Below are positions 1 through 10,219 of a DNA stretch of 64,000 bases, piece by piece. The notes under the pieces were generated by a model that had not been told where the DNA came from, searched no databases, and worked only from the letters and a program-made list of their open reading frames with translations. This DNA comes from an uncultured Woeseiaceae bacterium. GTDB lineage: Bacteria > Pseudomonadota > Gammaproteobacteria > Steroidobacterales > Woeseiaceae. Numbering within the stretch: position 1 is the first letter of the stretch; each line of letters begins with the position of its first letter. The position numbers were made by a program, and so were the translations under genes. The DNA is taken from NCBI GenBank assembly GCA_905480255.1, contig CAJQPR010000036.1:1-64000 (forward strand), in the 5' to 3' direction.

Positions 1-96
1 ATACCAGATTGCTTCCAGTTCTCGCTGATAATGCGCCGGGTCGTAATACCACGCGGAGGGCAATGATGGTTTTAGTTTCGTGAGCGGGTGCGTCAT
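1..96 (-). CDS. N-terminal fragment of a Rieske [2Fe-2S] aromatic-ring-hydroxylating dioxygenase alpha-subunit-like protein (cut by window edge)
   Basis: Reverse-strand translation from ATG at 96: MTHPLTKLKPSLPSAWYYDPAHYQRELEAIWY, open to the edge. It resembles the 'LPxxxYxDPxxxxxExxxIW' start of this family. The Rieske motif itself lies outside the window. Confidence 0.55.
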   Translation of the reverse strand, partial: MTHPLTKLKPSLPSAWYYDPAHYQRELEAIWY

Positions 97-273
97 ATTG
101 GTAATCGGTTTGGTGATCCGCAGATTGTATCCTGTGTCCGTTAGGTCCTGCAGCCAACTCGATTAGCCGTCGTGCGGGATCAAGCTATTAACAAGTAAAT
201 TACCACTACGGAAAGTGCGCTTGGGAATTCGAGCCCTGTTCGATCAATTCCTTAGCAATTGCGCCGGATTGCC

Positions 274-615
274 TTAACGCTTGGCGGTGCTTCCCTTCGA
301 TGCTTCGACGGTATATCTCAACGCGTTTTTGTCGATTTTTTTCGAGATCGCGCCCTGAAGATTGATATCCAGTTTGTCCGCCAGCCTTAAGGCGTATATC
401 AAAACGTCGGCCAGTTCCTCTGTAGCCGCCTCGAGTTGATCGCTGGAAAGTGATGCTAGCTGGGACTGTTCTTGAGTCAGCCACTGGAATACCTCAAGCA
501 GTTCACCTGCCTCGCCGGCCAGCGCCATGCTGAGGTTCTTGGGGCTGTGGAATTGCTCCCAGTCCCGCTCCTTCGCGAAGTCGTCCAGGCGAGCCTGTAT
601 TTCGTCTGTGTTCAC
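274..615 (-). CDS. MazG-like nucleotide pyrophosphohydrolase (dCTP pyrophosphatase-like)
   Basis: ARLDDFAKERDWEQFHSPKNLSMALAGEAGELLEVFQWL...ATEELADVLIYALRLADKL carries the MazG EExxE and ExxD motifs. GTG start at 615 is favoured over the longer ORF to 702. Confidence 0.88.
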   Translation of the reverse strand: MNTDEIQARLDDFAKERDWEQFHSPKNLSMALAGEAGELLEVFQWLTQEQSQLASLSSDQLEAATEELADVLIYALRLADKLDINLQGAISKKIDKNALRYTVEASKGSTAKR

Positions 616-820
616 CTTTTCCAATCCATATTGAACTCGATCAAACCGAATGATTTGACGGTCGGATAGTATCGAGGCATAGGACATGTATCTCAAGATC
701 ATTTGCCTTGAGACAGTTCGTTAATTACGGAGATACTCCCGGCCCGGGTAGTGGCATGATATTTTTCGCCTGAATACGATTTCGCCAGGAAGTTCCTGCC
801 GCCCACATGAGTAATTCCGA

Positions 821-1813
821 ATGACCAGGACGATTGATACACTGCGGGACGCAATGCCCGGGCTGCTCCTGAGTGCGACCATCGCACTCGCCGTGAGATT
901 CGTTAGTGACCGGCTTGGCGGTCCTGCGATGCTGTATGCCCTGTTATTTGGGATGGCATTCAATTTCCTCACCGAGGATGAGCGTTTCGCAAGCGGTATC
1001 CGTTTTGCGAGCCGCAACATTCTCCGCATCGGCGTCGCGCTGCTTGGTCTGCGCATTACGACGGGCGAAGTGATGGAGCTTGGCTGGCCGGTGGTTGCCC
1101 TGATCGTGGCGAGCGTGGTGGCGACGGTTCTGATCGGCAGCCTGATAGGACGAGCCTTTGGCCTGAAAGGCGACCAGTCCATTCTCTCGGCCGGCGCCGT
1201 CGCGATTTGCGGTGCGTCCGCGGCGCTTGCAATCGCTTCAGTCCTGCCGTCGCACAAGGATCATGAGCGGAACACAATTTTGACTGTCGCCGGAGTTACT
1301 GCGCTCAGCACGATCGCGATGGTTGTGTACCCGGTTTTGGTCACCTATATCCACTATGACAACGCGACTGCAGGCATCTTTCTCGGAGCCACGATTCACG
1401 ATGTCGCGCAGGTGGTCGGTGCCGGTTACATGATCTCCGACGAAACCGGCGAGATATCCACACTCGTAAAACTCATCCGCGTCGCCTGCCTGGTTCCGGT
1501 CGTTGTTGCGATCTCGCTGGCAATGCGGCGCGGCCGTTCCCCAAAATCCGGCAATGTGCCCTTGCTGCCCGGGTTCCTCGTCGCTTTTATTGCGCTCGTC
1601 ATCGTCAACAGCCTGGGCTGGATCCCGGCAGAGGCACATGCGATGCTGACGCCAGTCTCGAGCTGGTGCCTGCTCACGGCCGTCGCGGCACTTGGCGTCA
1701 AAACATCACTTAAGGCTTTGGCCGACGTAGGCCCTGCACCGATAGGCGTTATGGTACTTCAGACTGCTTTTCTGGCCGTGTTTGTGATCGGCGGTCTCAT
1801 GCTGATCAGGTAG
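821..1813 (+). CDS. YeiH/UPF0324 family putative sulfate exporter, multi-pass membrane protein
   Basis: 330 aa with about 10 hydrophobic segments. GAVAICGASAALAIASVLP and GATIHDVAQVVGAGYMIS are typical of the YeiH family. Confidence 0.88.
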   Translation: MTRTIDTLRDAMPGLLLSATIALAVRFVSDRLGGPAMLYALLFGMAFNFLTEDERFASGIRFASRNILRIGVALLGLRITTGEVMELGWPVVALIVASVVATVLIGSLIGRAFGLKGDQSILSAGAVAICGASAALAIASVLPSHKDHERNTILTVAGVTALSTIAMVVYPVLVTYIHYDNATAGIFLGATIHDVAQVVGAGYMISDETGEISTLVKLIRVACLVPVVVAISLAMRRGRSPKSGNVPLLPGFLVAFIALVIVNSLGWIPAEAHAMLTPVSSWCLLTAVAALGVKTSLKALADVGPAPIGVMVLQTAFLAVFVIGGLMLIR

Positions 1814-1973
1814 TCTGCAGCTCAATGCAGAACGGCCATTAATAATAATTCTGATTGACAGGGCGATCCGTACGTTTTAAAAACAACAAATTAGAAAAAC
1901 AGAATATTCTTAACATTTTCCCAATTCAACCGGGAATCCGGTGAATGGACAATGGACAAGGCGCCCGTCTATC

Positions 1974-1993
1974 ACATCGTCGACTGACGATGT
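1974..1993. other. Perfect stem-loop ACATCGTC-GACT-GACGATGT followed by TTTATT
   Basis: 8-bp arms and a 4-nt loop in the AT-richer intergenic gap between yeiH and the phosphodiesterase gene. Confidence 0.5.
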
Positions 1994-2044
1994 TTATTGA
2001 CGGAGCCTTTACCGTGACCTGAAGTCACGCGCGGTCTCGATCGA

Positions 2045-2818
2045 ATGCTCATTGCGCAAATTAGCGATACCCACATTCTGGCCCACGGGTCGGATCATCC
2101 CGCTGCGGACTTCCGGGCCGACTGCCTGCGGCGCAGCATCGCGGACGTCAATCGCCAGCGACCGGATGCGGTGATCTTCACCGGCGATACGACGCAGTTT
2201 GGCCAGGCGGAAGAATACGCTCGCTTGCGGGAGCTGTTGGCGCCGCTGGAACCGCCGCTCTACCTGGTTCCCGGTAATCGTGATGACAAAAGCGCGTTGC
2301 GCCACTCATTCGATGACCTGTCTTACCTGCCCGCGAACGGCGATTTCCTGCACTACGTGATCGAGGACTATGACATGCGACTCGTCGCCCTCGATTCAAC
2401 CTCGCCCGGCGAGCGCAAGGGCGTCTTCTGCCCGCTGCGCCAGGCCTGGCTCGACGAGGTGCTGAGCAATGAGCCGAATCGGCCGACCCTCCTATTCATC
2501 CACCATCCACCGTTCGATGTCGATGATCATTACGTCGGCGGCTACCGACGGCCCGAGGAGGCCGCGGCGTTTGCCGACATAGTCCGCCGTCATCCCCAGG
2601 TCGTTGGGCTGATCTGCGGCCATGTCCACTGGTTGGTTGAATGTCAGTGGGCCAACAGGCCGGCCCGCGTCATGCCGAGCATCGCGGTCGATCTCCGCAA
2701 AGGTATCGACGAGACCGAGGCCCGGGAACAACCCATTTACCTGCTGCACAGCCTGTCGGACGAAGCCGGCCTCATGAGTGAGATGAAGAGGGTTGCCGGT
2801 GAGGCGAGTAACGCATGA
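2045..2818 (+). CDS. Metallophosphoesterase, 3',5'-cyclic-nucleotide phosphodiesterase CpdA-like
   Basis: AQISDTHI, FTGDTTQFG, LVPGNRDD, LLFIHHPP, GLICGHVHW: complete calcineurin-like metal-binding motif set. Confidence 0.85.
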   Translation: MLIAQISDTHILAHGSDHPAADFRADCLRRSIADVNRQRPDAVIFTGDTTQFGQAEEYARLRELLAPLEPPLYLVPGNRDDKSALRHSFDDLSYLPANGDFLHYVIEDYDMRLVALDSTSPGERKGVFCPLRQAWLDEVLSNEPNRPTLLFIHHPPFDVDDHYVGGYRRPEEAAAFADIVRRHPQVVGLICGHVHWLVECQWANRPARVMPSIAVDLRKGIDETEAREQPIYLLHSLSDEAGLMSEMKRVAGEASNA

Positions 2819-2968
2819 GAACGCATCTATCCACGCGAGCGACCTAGCCCACAATTGGTGAGGCGGCGCCGCAGGCGCCACTGTAGTTGCTACAATCTTT
2901 TACGGGGCGCATTGTCCACTGCGTCAACAAAATCCCGCTCCCGGATCTACTTCTGAATACTGAACCCG

Positions 2969-4201
2969 ATGACCACTTTCTGGACCCAAAAAACAGACGG
3001 CGAATTGAAAGAGCGTGTTTTCGATGCGCTTTCACGCAACGTCCATTATCAGGATCAGAACGTTTTCGGCGTGCCGGCGTCGCAGCTCGATGAAAAAGTC
3101 TTTTACAAGAACGCATCATTTCTGAAAGACGCACCGTTCCTGTCCACGCTGATGGAAAATCCGAATCACATTGGTTGTCATACGCTCGAGTTGTCTGAAC
3201 CGTTTTTTGAAGGCACCCAGGAAATCGAACGCGAGCTGATCGATATCTGTGCGTGCGACATTCTCCAGGGACAGCCCGGACAGCAGGACGGCTATGTTGC
3301 GTCCGGCGGTACAGAGGCAAACATCCAGGCGATCTGGATTTACCGGAACCTTTTCGTCGCCGATCACGGCGCCTCGCTGGATGACATATGCATCATTTGC
3401 AGCAGTGACACTCACTACTGCATCGACAAGGCAGCCAACCTCCTGTCGATCGACGTCGCACGAATTCAGGTCGATGAAGCAACCAGGATTGTGCCTGCGG
3501 ATGCTGTCGAGAAAATCGCAAAAGAGCTGGTGGATGCCGGGAAAAAGTATTTCATTGTGATCGTGAACATGATGACGACAATGTTCGGTTCGGTTGATGA
3601 CGTAAACTGCTACGTCGATGCGATCAAAAAGTCGGGGGGTGAATTCCGAATTCACGTAGACGGTGCGTTCGGTGGATTTTACTGTCCGTTCACGGATGGA
3701 GGCGTCAACCTCAATTTTTCAAACCCCGATATAAGCTCAGTGACGCTCGACGCTCACAAGATGCTTCAGGCTCCCTATGGCACCGGTGTGTTCCTGGCCA
3801 GGAAGGGATTGATGCAATATGCGGTGACCAAAGAGGCGAGCTACGTTGAGGGTCAGGACTACACGCTGATTGGCAGTCGGTCTGGCGCCAATGCGATCGC
3901 GGTCTGGATGATTCTGATGAAGAACGGTCCGCAAGGCTGGCGCGACAAAATTGGTTTGCTGCAGGAGCGTACCCAGTGGTTGTGTGCTCAACTTGATGAA
4001 AGTGGCGTCGACTATTATCGGCATCCGTGCTCGAATATTGTAACGCTCAGAAGCGGATCAATTAGCAAAGAGCTGGCGGAGAGTCACTGGCTGGTGCCCG
4101 ACGACCACGAAAATCCGGCCTGGTACAAGATTGTTGTGATGGAGCACGTCACGATTGGAAAGCTCGAACCTTTTGTCATGTCTTTGCAGCAAACTGGCTG
4201 A
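2969..4201 (+). CDS. Group II PLP-dependent decarboxylase (glutamate/aromatic amino acid decarboxylase superfamily)
   Basis: GYVASGGTEANIQAIWIYRN, IHVDGAFGGF, TLDAHKMLQAPYGTG (PLP lysine). Confidence 0.88.
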   Translation: MTTFWTQKTDGELKERVFDALSRNVHYQDQNVFGVPASQLDEKVFYKNASFLKDAPFLSTLMENPNHIGCHTLELSEPFFEGTQEIERELIDICACDILQGQPGQQDGYVASGGTEANIQAIWIYRNLFVADHGASLDDICIICSSDTHYCIDKAANLLSIDVARIQVDEATRIVPADAVEKIAKELVDAGKKYFIVIVNMMTTMFGSVDDVNCYVDAIKKSGGEFRIHVDGAFGGFYCPFTDGGVNLNFSNPDISSVTLDAHKMLQAPYGTGVFLARKGLMQYAVTKEASYVEGQDYTLIGSRSGANAIAVWMILMKNGPQGWRDKIGLLQERTQWLCAQLDESGVDYYRHPCSNIVTLRSGSISKELAESHWLVPDDHENPAWYKIVVMEHVTIGKLEPFVMSLQQTG

Positions 4202-4235
4202 CATTTCTTGACGAAACCCTGCAGGGTGGAACTTG

Positions 4236-4265
4236 CCTAAGTGGCATCTGTCGATGACACTTAGG
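4236..4265. promoter_or_regulatory. Long stem-loop CCTAAGTG-g-CATC-TGTC-GATG-a-CACTTAGG, candidate cis-element
   Basis: 12 paired positions interrupted by a single G/A mismatch, 4-nt loop, no downstream T-run. Lies 51 nt before the aldo/keto reductase start. Confidence 0.5.
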
Positions 4266-4316
4266 GCTACAAATGGCATCTCGTTTGCAATGATGCCGGT
4301 ATAGATGGAGTACACA

Positions 4317-5267
4317 ATGCTGACAAGACGCGATTACCTCAAATACTCGGCGCTGGCCGGCGCTGCCTGTGCGGTTCCGACCAGCCTGCTACAGGCTCTC
4401 GAATCAGGTGACATCATCAAACGTGCAATACCTGGCACCGGTGAGGAGTTGCCAATTGTCGGCCTGGGCAGTTCCGCCACATTCCGTACGGTTGCACAGA
4501 GCGAAGACGTAACCGCATTGCAGGGTGTCCTGCAGACACTTATTGACAACGGCGGCACCGTGTTTGATACCGCGCCATCCTATGGCGCCTCGGAGGAAGT
4601 TGCGGGACAAATCGTCCAGGACCTCGGCTTTCAGGAAAAGGTTTTTTGGGCGACCAAAGTGAATGTTGCGCCGCGGGGAGGAGGTTCGGCTGATGCCGAC
4701 GCGGCCCGCGCGCAGATTGCTCGCTCGTTCGATCACATTGGCAAGGACCCGATTGATCTGATGCAGGTTCACAACCTGGCGGATCTCGCGACGCAGATGC
4801 CAATCATTCAGGAACTCAAGGAAGAGGGAAGATTTCGCTATATTGGCGTAACTTCCACAAGTACCCGGCGCTACCCGGACCTGGCCAAAGCCATGCGGGA
4901 CTGGAAGCCTGACTTTATCGGCGTGGATTATGCGGTGGATAATCGTGAGTCTGCAGAGACCATATTGCCGCTTGCACAGGAGCTCGGCATCGCAGTGCTG
5001 ATCTATGTGCCGTTCGGGAGGACGCGCCTGTGGGCTCGCGTCAAAGGTCGTGAGGTACCGCAATGGGCGCAGGAGTTCGGCGCTGACACCTGGGGCAAGT
5101 TTTTTATCAAGTATGCTGCCGCCCATCCGGCCGTGACCTGCGTTACGCCGGCAACCAGCAAGCCAAAAAATATGCTCGACAACATCGGTGCGGCTTTCGG
5201 CGATTTGCCGGACGAAGTCACCCGGCGCAGGATGGCCGAATATGTTGACGCCTTGCCCTCGGCGTAG
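4317..5267 (+). CDS. Aldo/keto reductase with twin-arginine-type signal
   Basis: MLTRRDYLKYSALAGAACAVP leader. FDTAPSYGASEEVAG, WATKVN and DLMQVHN are aldo/keto reductase motifs. Confidence 0.88.
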   Translation: MLTRRDYLKYSALAGAACAVPTSLLQALESGDIIKRAIPGTGEELPIVGLGSSATFRTVAQSEDVTALQGVLQTLIDNGGTVFDTAPSYGASEEVAGQIVQDLGFQEKVFWATKVNVAPRGGGSADADAARAQIARSFDHIGKDPIDLMQVHNLADLATQMPIIQELKEEGRFRYIGVTSTSTRRYPDLAKAMRDWKPDFIGVDYAVDNRESAETILPLAQELGIAVLIYVPFGRTRLWARVKGREVPQWAQEFGADTWGKFFIKYAAAHPAVTCVTPATSKPKNMLDNIGAAFGDLPDEVTRRRMAEYVDALPSA

Positions 5268-5287
5268 ACCGGCGAAAAACTAATATG

Positions 5288-5318
5288 ACGCCCGCTCTGG
5301 TGACAGGGCGGGCGTTTT
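5288..5318 (+). terminator. Rho-independent terminator
   Basis: ACGCCCGC ... GCGGGCGT followed by TTTT, just after the aldo/keto reductase stop. Confidence 0.75.
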
Positions 5319-5354
5319 CCTATTATGCAGGCTCTGATTGCAGGGGACAGGCAA

Positions 5355-5807
5355 ATGCCAGGGCTCTATTTCGAAGAATTCACCGTCGGGCAGACATTCA
5401 GGCACGGCATTACCAGGACGATCACCGAGGCCGACAACGTGTGGTTCAGCGCGCTGACACACAATCCTGCGCCGCTCCATCTCGATGCCGAATACATGAA
5501 GGGCACCGAATATGGCAAGCCGATCGTCAATAGCTGTCTGACGCTGGGGTTTATGGTGGGCATCTCGGTGGGAGATACGACGGTTGGCACCACGGTCGCT
5601 AACCTTGGCTGGGACGAGGTCCGTTTTCCGCGGCCACTTTTCCACGGCGACACCATTCACGTCGAGACCGAGGTGCTCGAGGTCCGCGCCAGCAAATCAC
5701 GGCCTGACAATGGCATCGTCACATTTGCTCATCGCGCATATAACCAGAAAGATGAACTGGTTGGCGACTGCAAACGATCGGCGCTGATGTTGCGGAAGCC
5801 AAAGTGA
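5355..5807 (+). CDS. MaoC-family dehydratase (single hotdog domain)
   Basis: [57 protein letters not shown]: hydratase-2 type D/H motif. Confidence 0.88.
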   Translation: MPGLYFEEFTVGQTFRHGITRTITEADNVWFSALTHNPAPLHLDAEYMKGTEYGKPIVNSCLTLGFMVGISVGDTTVGTTVANLGWDEVRFPRPLFHGDTIHVETEVLEVRASKSRPDNGIVTFAHRAYNQKDELVGDCKRSALMLRKPK

Positions 5808-6676
5808 CCCGGAGTTTTCTTTTTGTTCCAGCGGATAGCGAAAAGAAGCTGGCGAAAGCGGGTGGTGTTGGCGCAGACGCGCTGATTCTGGATCTCGAAG
5901 ATTCCGTTGCGGCTGATTCGAGACCCGCCGCGAGGCAGATCGCGAGGGAGTATCTGCAATCCGGCGCCGATGCAGATCTTTGGGTTCGAATTAATCCTCT
6001 GAATACGAGTGATTCGCTGGAGGATTTGCGCGCAATCATTCCGGGTGCGCCTTTCGGTGTCGTTTTGCCAAAGCCCGAGAGTGCGAAGGACGCGAACCAA
6101 CTCGCCAAACTTCTCGACGTACTGGAACAGGAAAACAGTCTGCCACCCGGCGGGACAAGGATATTGCCGATTGCGACTGAACGGCCAGCCGCTCTTTTTC
6201 GCATGCACGAATATGCAGATGCGACGCCAAGGCTGGCTGGCCTTACATGGGGTGCGGAAGACCTGAGTACCGCGGTTGGCGCAACAGCGAGTCGGGACGA
6301 GAATGGCCATTGGCTCCCGCCCTATGAACTCGCCCGTTCTCTGTGCCTGTTCGGAGCGGCCGCGGCTAATATTCCTGCAGTGGACACGGTTTATACGGAC
6401 TTCAGGAATATAGATGGTCTGGCACACTATGCCCGGCACGCCCGCCGCGACGGTTTCGAAGGAATGCTGGCCATCCATCCCGACCAGGTTGCGGCAATAA
6501 ACGACGCATTCGCGCCTTCCAGCGAGGAGATAGCGCGGGCGCAGAAGATTGTCGACCTGTTTGAAGCTAACCCGGATGTTGGTGCGCTGGGCATGGACGG
6601 TGAAATGATCGATCGGCCGCATTGCGTACAGGCGATAAGAATTCTTGAAACAGCGGCGCGACTTAAACAGCGATAA
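5804..6676 (+). CDS. HpcH/HpaI (CitE/Mcl-like) CoA ester lyase
   Basis: [72 protein letters not shown] start overlaps the upstream stop by 4 bp. Confidence 0.88.
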   Translation: MTRSFLFVPADSEKKLAKAGGVGADALILDLEDSVAADSRPAARQIAREYLQSGADADLWVRINPLNTSDSLEDLRAIIPGAPFGVVLPKPESAKDANQLAKLLDVLEQENSLPPGGTRILPIATERPAALFRMHEYADATPRLAGLTWGAEDLSTAVGATASRDENGHWLPPYELARSLCLFGAAAANIPAVDTVYTDFRNIDGLAHYARHARRDGFEGMLAIHPDQVAAINDAFAPSSEEIARAQKIVDLFEANPDVGALGMDGEMIDRPHCVQAIRILETAARLKQR

Positions 6677-6682
6677 AGGGAA

Positions 6683-8626
6683 GTGATGACGAAGGTTTAC
6701 GAAGTTCCGGCTGAGGTTGCAAGCCGCGCACTGATCGACGAGTCCGGCTACGAAGACATGTACCGGCGATCTATCGAAGATAACGAAGGTTTTTGGGCGG
6801 AGCAGGCCGGGCGTCTCGACTGGTTCAAGCCGTTTACCGAAGTGCGGGACGTGTCCTTCGCAAAGGACGATCTGCATATTCGCTGGTACTCCGACGGTAC
6901 GCTAAATGCTTGTTACAACTGCGTCGACAGACACCTGGAAGCGAAGGGCGATGACGTTGCGATCATCTGGGAAGGTGATGATCCTTCTGTAGACCTGCAA
7001 ATTACCTACCGTGAATTGCATGCGCGCGTTTGCCGGTTTGCCAATGCATTGAAAGGCCTTGGTGCGAAAAAGGGCGACCGGATTACTATCTATATGCCGA
7101 TGATTCCCGAGGCCGCGGTTGCGATGCTGGCATGCGCGCGTATTGGCGCCGTGCATTCGGTGGTATTCGGCGGGTTCTCACCGGATGCTTTGGCAGGTCG
7201 AATCCACGATTGCGAATCCAACATCGTCATAACCGCGGATCAGGGTGTTCGTGGCGCCAAAGCAATTCCGCTTAAGGCGAATGTTGACAGGGCCGCAGAA
7301 CACCCGGACGTCACAACGCTTGAGAAGGTACTGGTTGTCCGGCACGCCGGGGTCGATGTTGAATGGTTCGACGGTCGTGATGCGTGGCTGCACGAGCTTG
7401 AAGCTGAAGTGGATGCGGATTGTCCGTGCGAAGAGATGAGTGCCGAAGATCCGCTGTTCATACTTTACACATCAGGATCGACAGGGAAGCCGAAAGGCGT
7501 CTTACATACAACGGGCGGCTATATGGTCTACGCCGCGATTACCCACGAATATGTATTTGACTACCATCCCGGTGACATTTATTGGTGCACAGCCGACGTG
7601 GGCTGGGTTACCGGTCACAGCTATATCGTCTATGGGCCGCTTGCCAATGGTGCGGTGACCCTGATGTTCGAAGGGGTACCGAACTACCCAACCGCATCCC
7701 GGTTCTGGGAAATCTGCGACAAACACCAGGTCAATATTTGTTACACGGCGCCAACCGCCATACGGGCATTGATGCGTGAGGGTGATGGCCCGGTCAAGAA
7801 GACGTCCCGAAAGAGCCTGCGCCTGCTGGGTTCAGTCGGCGAGCCAATCAATCCGGAAGCCTGGGAGTGGTACTACCATGTTGTGGGCGACGAGCATTGT
7901 CCGATTGTCGATACCTGGTGGCAGACAGAGACGGGCGGCATCCTGATCACTCCGCTACCGGGCGCAACAGCACTAAAGCCAGGTTCGGCAACGAAGCCGT
8001 TTTTCGGTATTCAGCCGGCAGTTGTCGATGGTGACGGCAACATCATCGATGGCAAAGCGGAGGGTAATCTCGTCATCCTGGACAGCTGGCCGGGGCAAAT
8101 GCGCACGGTGTATGGCGATCATCAACGTTTCGTCGATACCTATTTTGCAACGTATGAAGGTATGTACTTCGCAGGCGATGGCGTAATGCGCGACGAGGAT
8201 GGCTACTACTGGATAACCGGAAGAGTTGACGATGTTCTGAATGTGTCCGGACATCGCATGGGTACAGCGGAAGTAGAAAGCGCGCTCGTTGCACACAAGG
8301 ACGTCGCGGAAGCAGCAGTGGTTGGATGCCCGCATGAGATCAAAGGGCAGGGAATCTACGCCTACGTGACGTTGATGGAGGGCGTGGATGCAACTGATGA
8401 GTTGCTCGCGGAACTGCGGCAATGGGTGCGCAAGGAAATTGGTCCAATCGCTACGCCCGATTTCATTCAATGGGCGCCGGGTTTGCCAAAAACACGTTCC
8501 GGAAAGATCATGCGTCGGATACTGCGAAAAGTCGCAGAGAATGACTACGAGAATCTTGGGGACATCTCAACGCTTGCTGATCCGGCGGTCGTGGCCGACC
8601 TGGTCGATAACCGAAAAAACCGCTAA
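6683..8626 (+). CDS. acs: Acetyl-CoA synthetase (acetate-CoA ligase)
   Basis: [45 protein letters not shown], and C-terminal [11 protein letters not shown] acetylation-site lysine motif. Confidence 0.93.
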   Translation: MMTKVYEVPAEVASRALIDESGYEDMYRRSIEDNEGFWAEQAGRLDWFKPFTEVRDVSFAKDDLHIRWYSDGTLNACYNCVDRHLEAKGDDVAIIWEGDDPSVDLQITYRELHARVCRFANALKGLGAKKGDRITIYMPMIPEAAVAMLACARIGAVHSVVFGGFSPDALAGRIHDCESNIVITADQGVRGAKAIPLKANVDRAAEHPDVTTLEKVLVVRHAGVDVEWFDGRDAWLHELEAEVDADCPCEEMSAEDPLFILYTSGSTGKPKGVLHTTGGYMVYAAITHEYVFDYHPGDIYWCTADVGWVTGHSYIVYGPLANGAVTLMFEGVPNYPTASRFWEICDKHQVNICYTAPTAIRALMREGDGPVKKTSRKSLRLLGSVGEPINPEAWEWYYHVVGDEHCPIVDTWWQTETGGILITPLPGATALKPGSATKPFFGIQPAVVDGDGNIIDGKAEGNLVILDSWPGQMRTVYGDHQRFVDTYFATYEGMYFAGDGVMRDEDGYYWITGRVDDVLNVSGHRMGTAEVESALVAHKDVAEAAVVGCPHEIKGQGIYAYVTLMEGVDATDELLAELRQWVRKEIGPIATPDFIQWAPGLPKTRSGKIMRRILRKVAENDYENLGDISTLADPAVVADLVDNRKNR

Positions 8627-8662
8627 CTAAATTCCCTCGGGTGGAGACGGTTTCAGTTACCG

Positions 8663-9955
8663 CTAGAATTGGTCGGCGTAGGTCGCTTCATCGGTCTGAT
8701 CGACGAGTTCCCCATCGTCATTGGCGGGTAAAGGCGGGAGGTCACTTTGCGGTTTCCGGGATTTCTGGCTGTTGCCATTTCTGTCCAGGCGCTTGAACTC
8801 GGCCAGCTGCTTTTCGTAGCAACGAACGAACTCTTCACTGAACTGGTGGGGAAATCTGCCTGAGCCAGGCTGAGTCATGATCGGATAGAGATCACAATAC
8901 AGCTGCCAGTACTTTAGCTGATTCATTTTCTTGAATATCGGTTTTCCATCCAGCGTCTTGTCAAAATTCTGCTGTAGTTCATCCGGGTCAAAGCGGTCTG
9001 CAAATTCCTGGTAGGCACCGATCATGGCCTCAAGAACGGCGTCATGATGAAATTTCAGATCGCGGCAAACTTCGCGAACGGCGTCAACCGGACAGAGATA
9101 TTCACCTTCCTTTCCGACCAGTAACTGCATCATTGAGTCGCGCGTGTTTTCGGCGAGCTTCAGGGGATTGTTGTGGCGCGGCAGAACTGTGGTCTGGTCG
9201 AGGCGGAACATGCTTTTCAGGGAGGTCCGGCTCGCAAGCAGGTCTGAAGTACCGTCGACAAATTCCTTCAAAACCCTGCCGGCGTTTTCCATGACTTCGA
9301 GCGGGTCGGTTGAAGGGTGTATCTCGGCCCTGCTGATGTCGAGTCCTTTCATGAAAGAGTCGAGCAGGTGTGCTGCGTCGATCATCTTCTGTTCTTCCTT
9401 GCTCGGACCCGCTTCAAACGGATTCGGCTGGTCATTCACCTGTTCATTCTGTGGGGCGTCATCTTCCTTGACTGTTTCTCCGAACAAAGCAGCCTGAAAC
9501 GCGTCACCGCCCGTAATTTCCTCTTCATCGAGCATCTGGATGCCGCTCTTGAGAGACGCCTCATCCACGAGTTGCTCAATGTGATCGGGAACCACAGTCA
9601 TCGGTAAGGGAGGCGGCATTTCAAGATCCTGACCTTCGTCAAGCGTCACCTCAAATTCGAAATCACCCATGCGGAGTCTGTCGCCGTGAAACAGGCGTCG
9701 CGGATTACCCTGCCCGAGTGGCTCTTCATCCTCGTTCAGGTAGACACCGTTGGTGCTGACATCCGCAAGATAGTAGGCGCCGCTCTGGAAATCGATCGTT
9801 GCATGCTTGCCGGATATGAATCTGTCCGGATCGGGCAATATCCAGTCATTTTCCAGGGAGCGTCCGATTGTGCCGCCATCCTCGCGAAATACACGGACAT
9901 GGTCGTCTGCGACGATTTCCTTGTGTTCACTTACGATTTCAAGTTGCAGCGGCAT
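8663..9955 (-). CDS. Type VI secretion-associated FHA-domain protein, TagH-like
   Basis: N-terminal FHA: GGTIGRSLENDWILPDPDRFISGKHATI...YLADVSTNGVYLN. C-terminal TagH-type region: LLASRTSLKSMFRLDQTTVLPRHNNPLKL...QYxxFADRFDPDELQQNFD...YWQLYCDLYPIM. Confidence 0.82.
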   Translation of the reverse strand: MPLQLEIVSEHKEIVADDHVRVFREDGGTIGRSLENDWILPDPDRFISGKHATIDFQSGAYYLADVSTNGVYLNEDEEPLGQGNPRRLFHGDRLRMGDFEFEVTLDEGQDLEMPPPLPMTVVPDHIEQLVDEASLKSGIQMLDEEEITGGDAFQAALFGETVKEDDAPQNEQVNDQPNPFEAGPSKEEQKMIDAAHLLDSFMKGLDISRAEIHPSTDPLEVMENAGRVLKEFVDGTSDLLASRTSLKSMFRLDQTTVLPRHNNPLKLAENTRDSMMQLLVGKEGEYLCPVDAVREVCRDLKFHHDAVLEAMIGAYQEFADRFDPDELQQNFDKTLDGKPIFKKMNQLKYWQLYCDLYPIMTQPGSGRFPHQFSEEFVRCYEKQLAEFKRLDRNGNSQKSRKPQSDLPPLPANDDGELVDQTDEATYADQF

Positions 9956-10219
9956 TTCTACTCTCAGAATCTGGTCTCACCGGCATAGTTAACGTATTAC
10001 CGGTCGTAGCGACTGATATTGCCGCCTGTAACACTCTTGCCGCTGCCTATTAGTTCACATAAATCAATTTGCGGCGCTTGAGATGCTGTCTGGTAAATGC
10101 GCGATATAGACCATATACAGGAATATTGGAGAACCGGGTTCACGGGCGGTTTCCAGCGACAATTTTGGGTACACTGGCCGCCCGCTAGCATGCAGCAGCG
10201 GACAACGCAGGCATAAACC

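Noticed and set aside
5729-6877. 382-aa minus-strand ORF
   Set aside because: Antisense to the MaoC end, CoA-lyase and acs start, which have clear family motifs. The antisense translation is Arg/His/Cys-rich with no recognisable domain.
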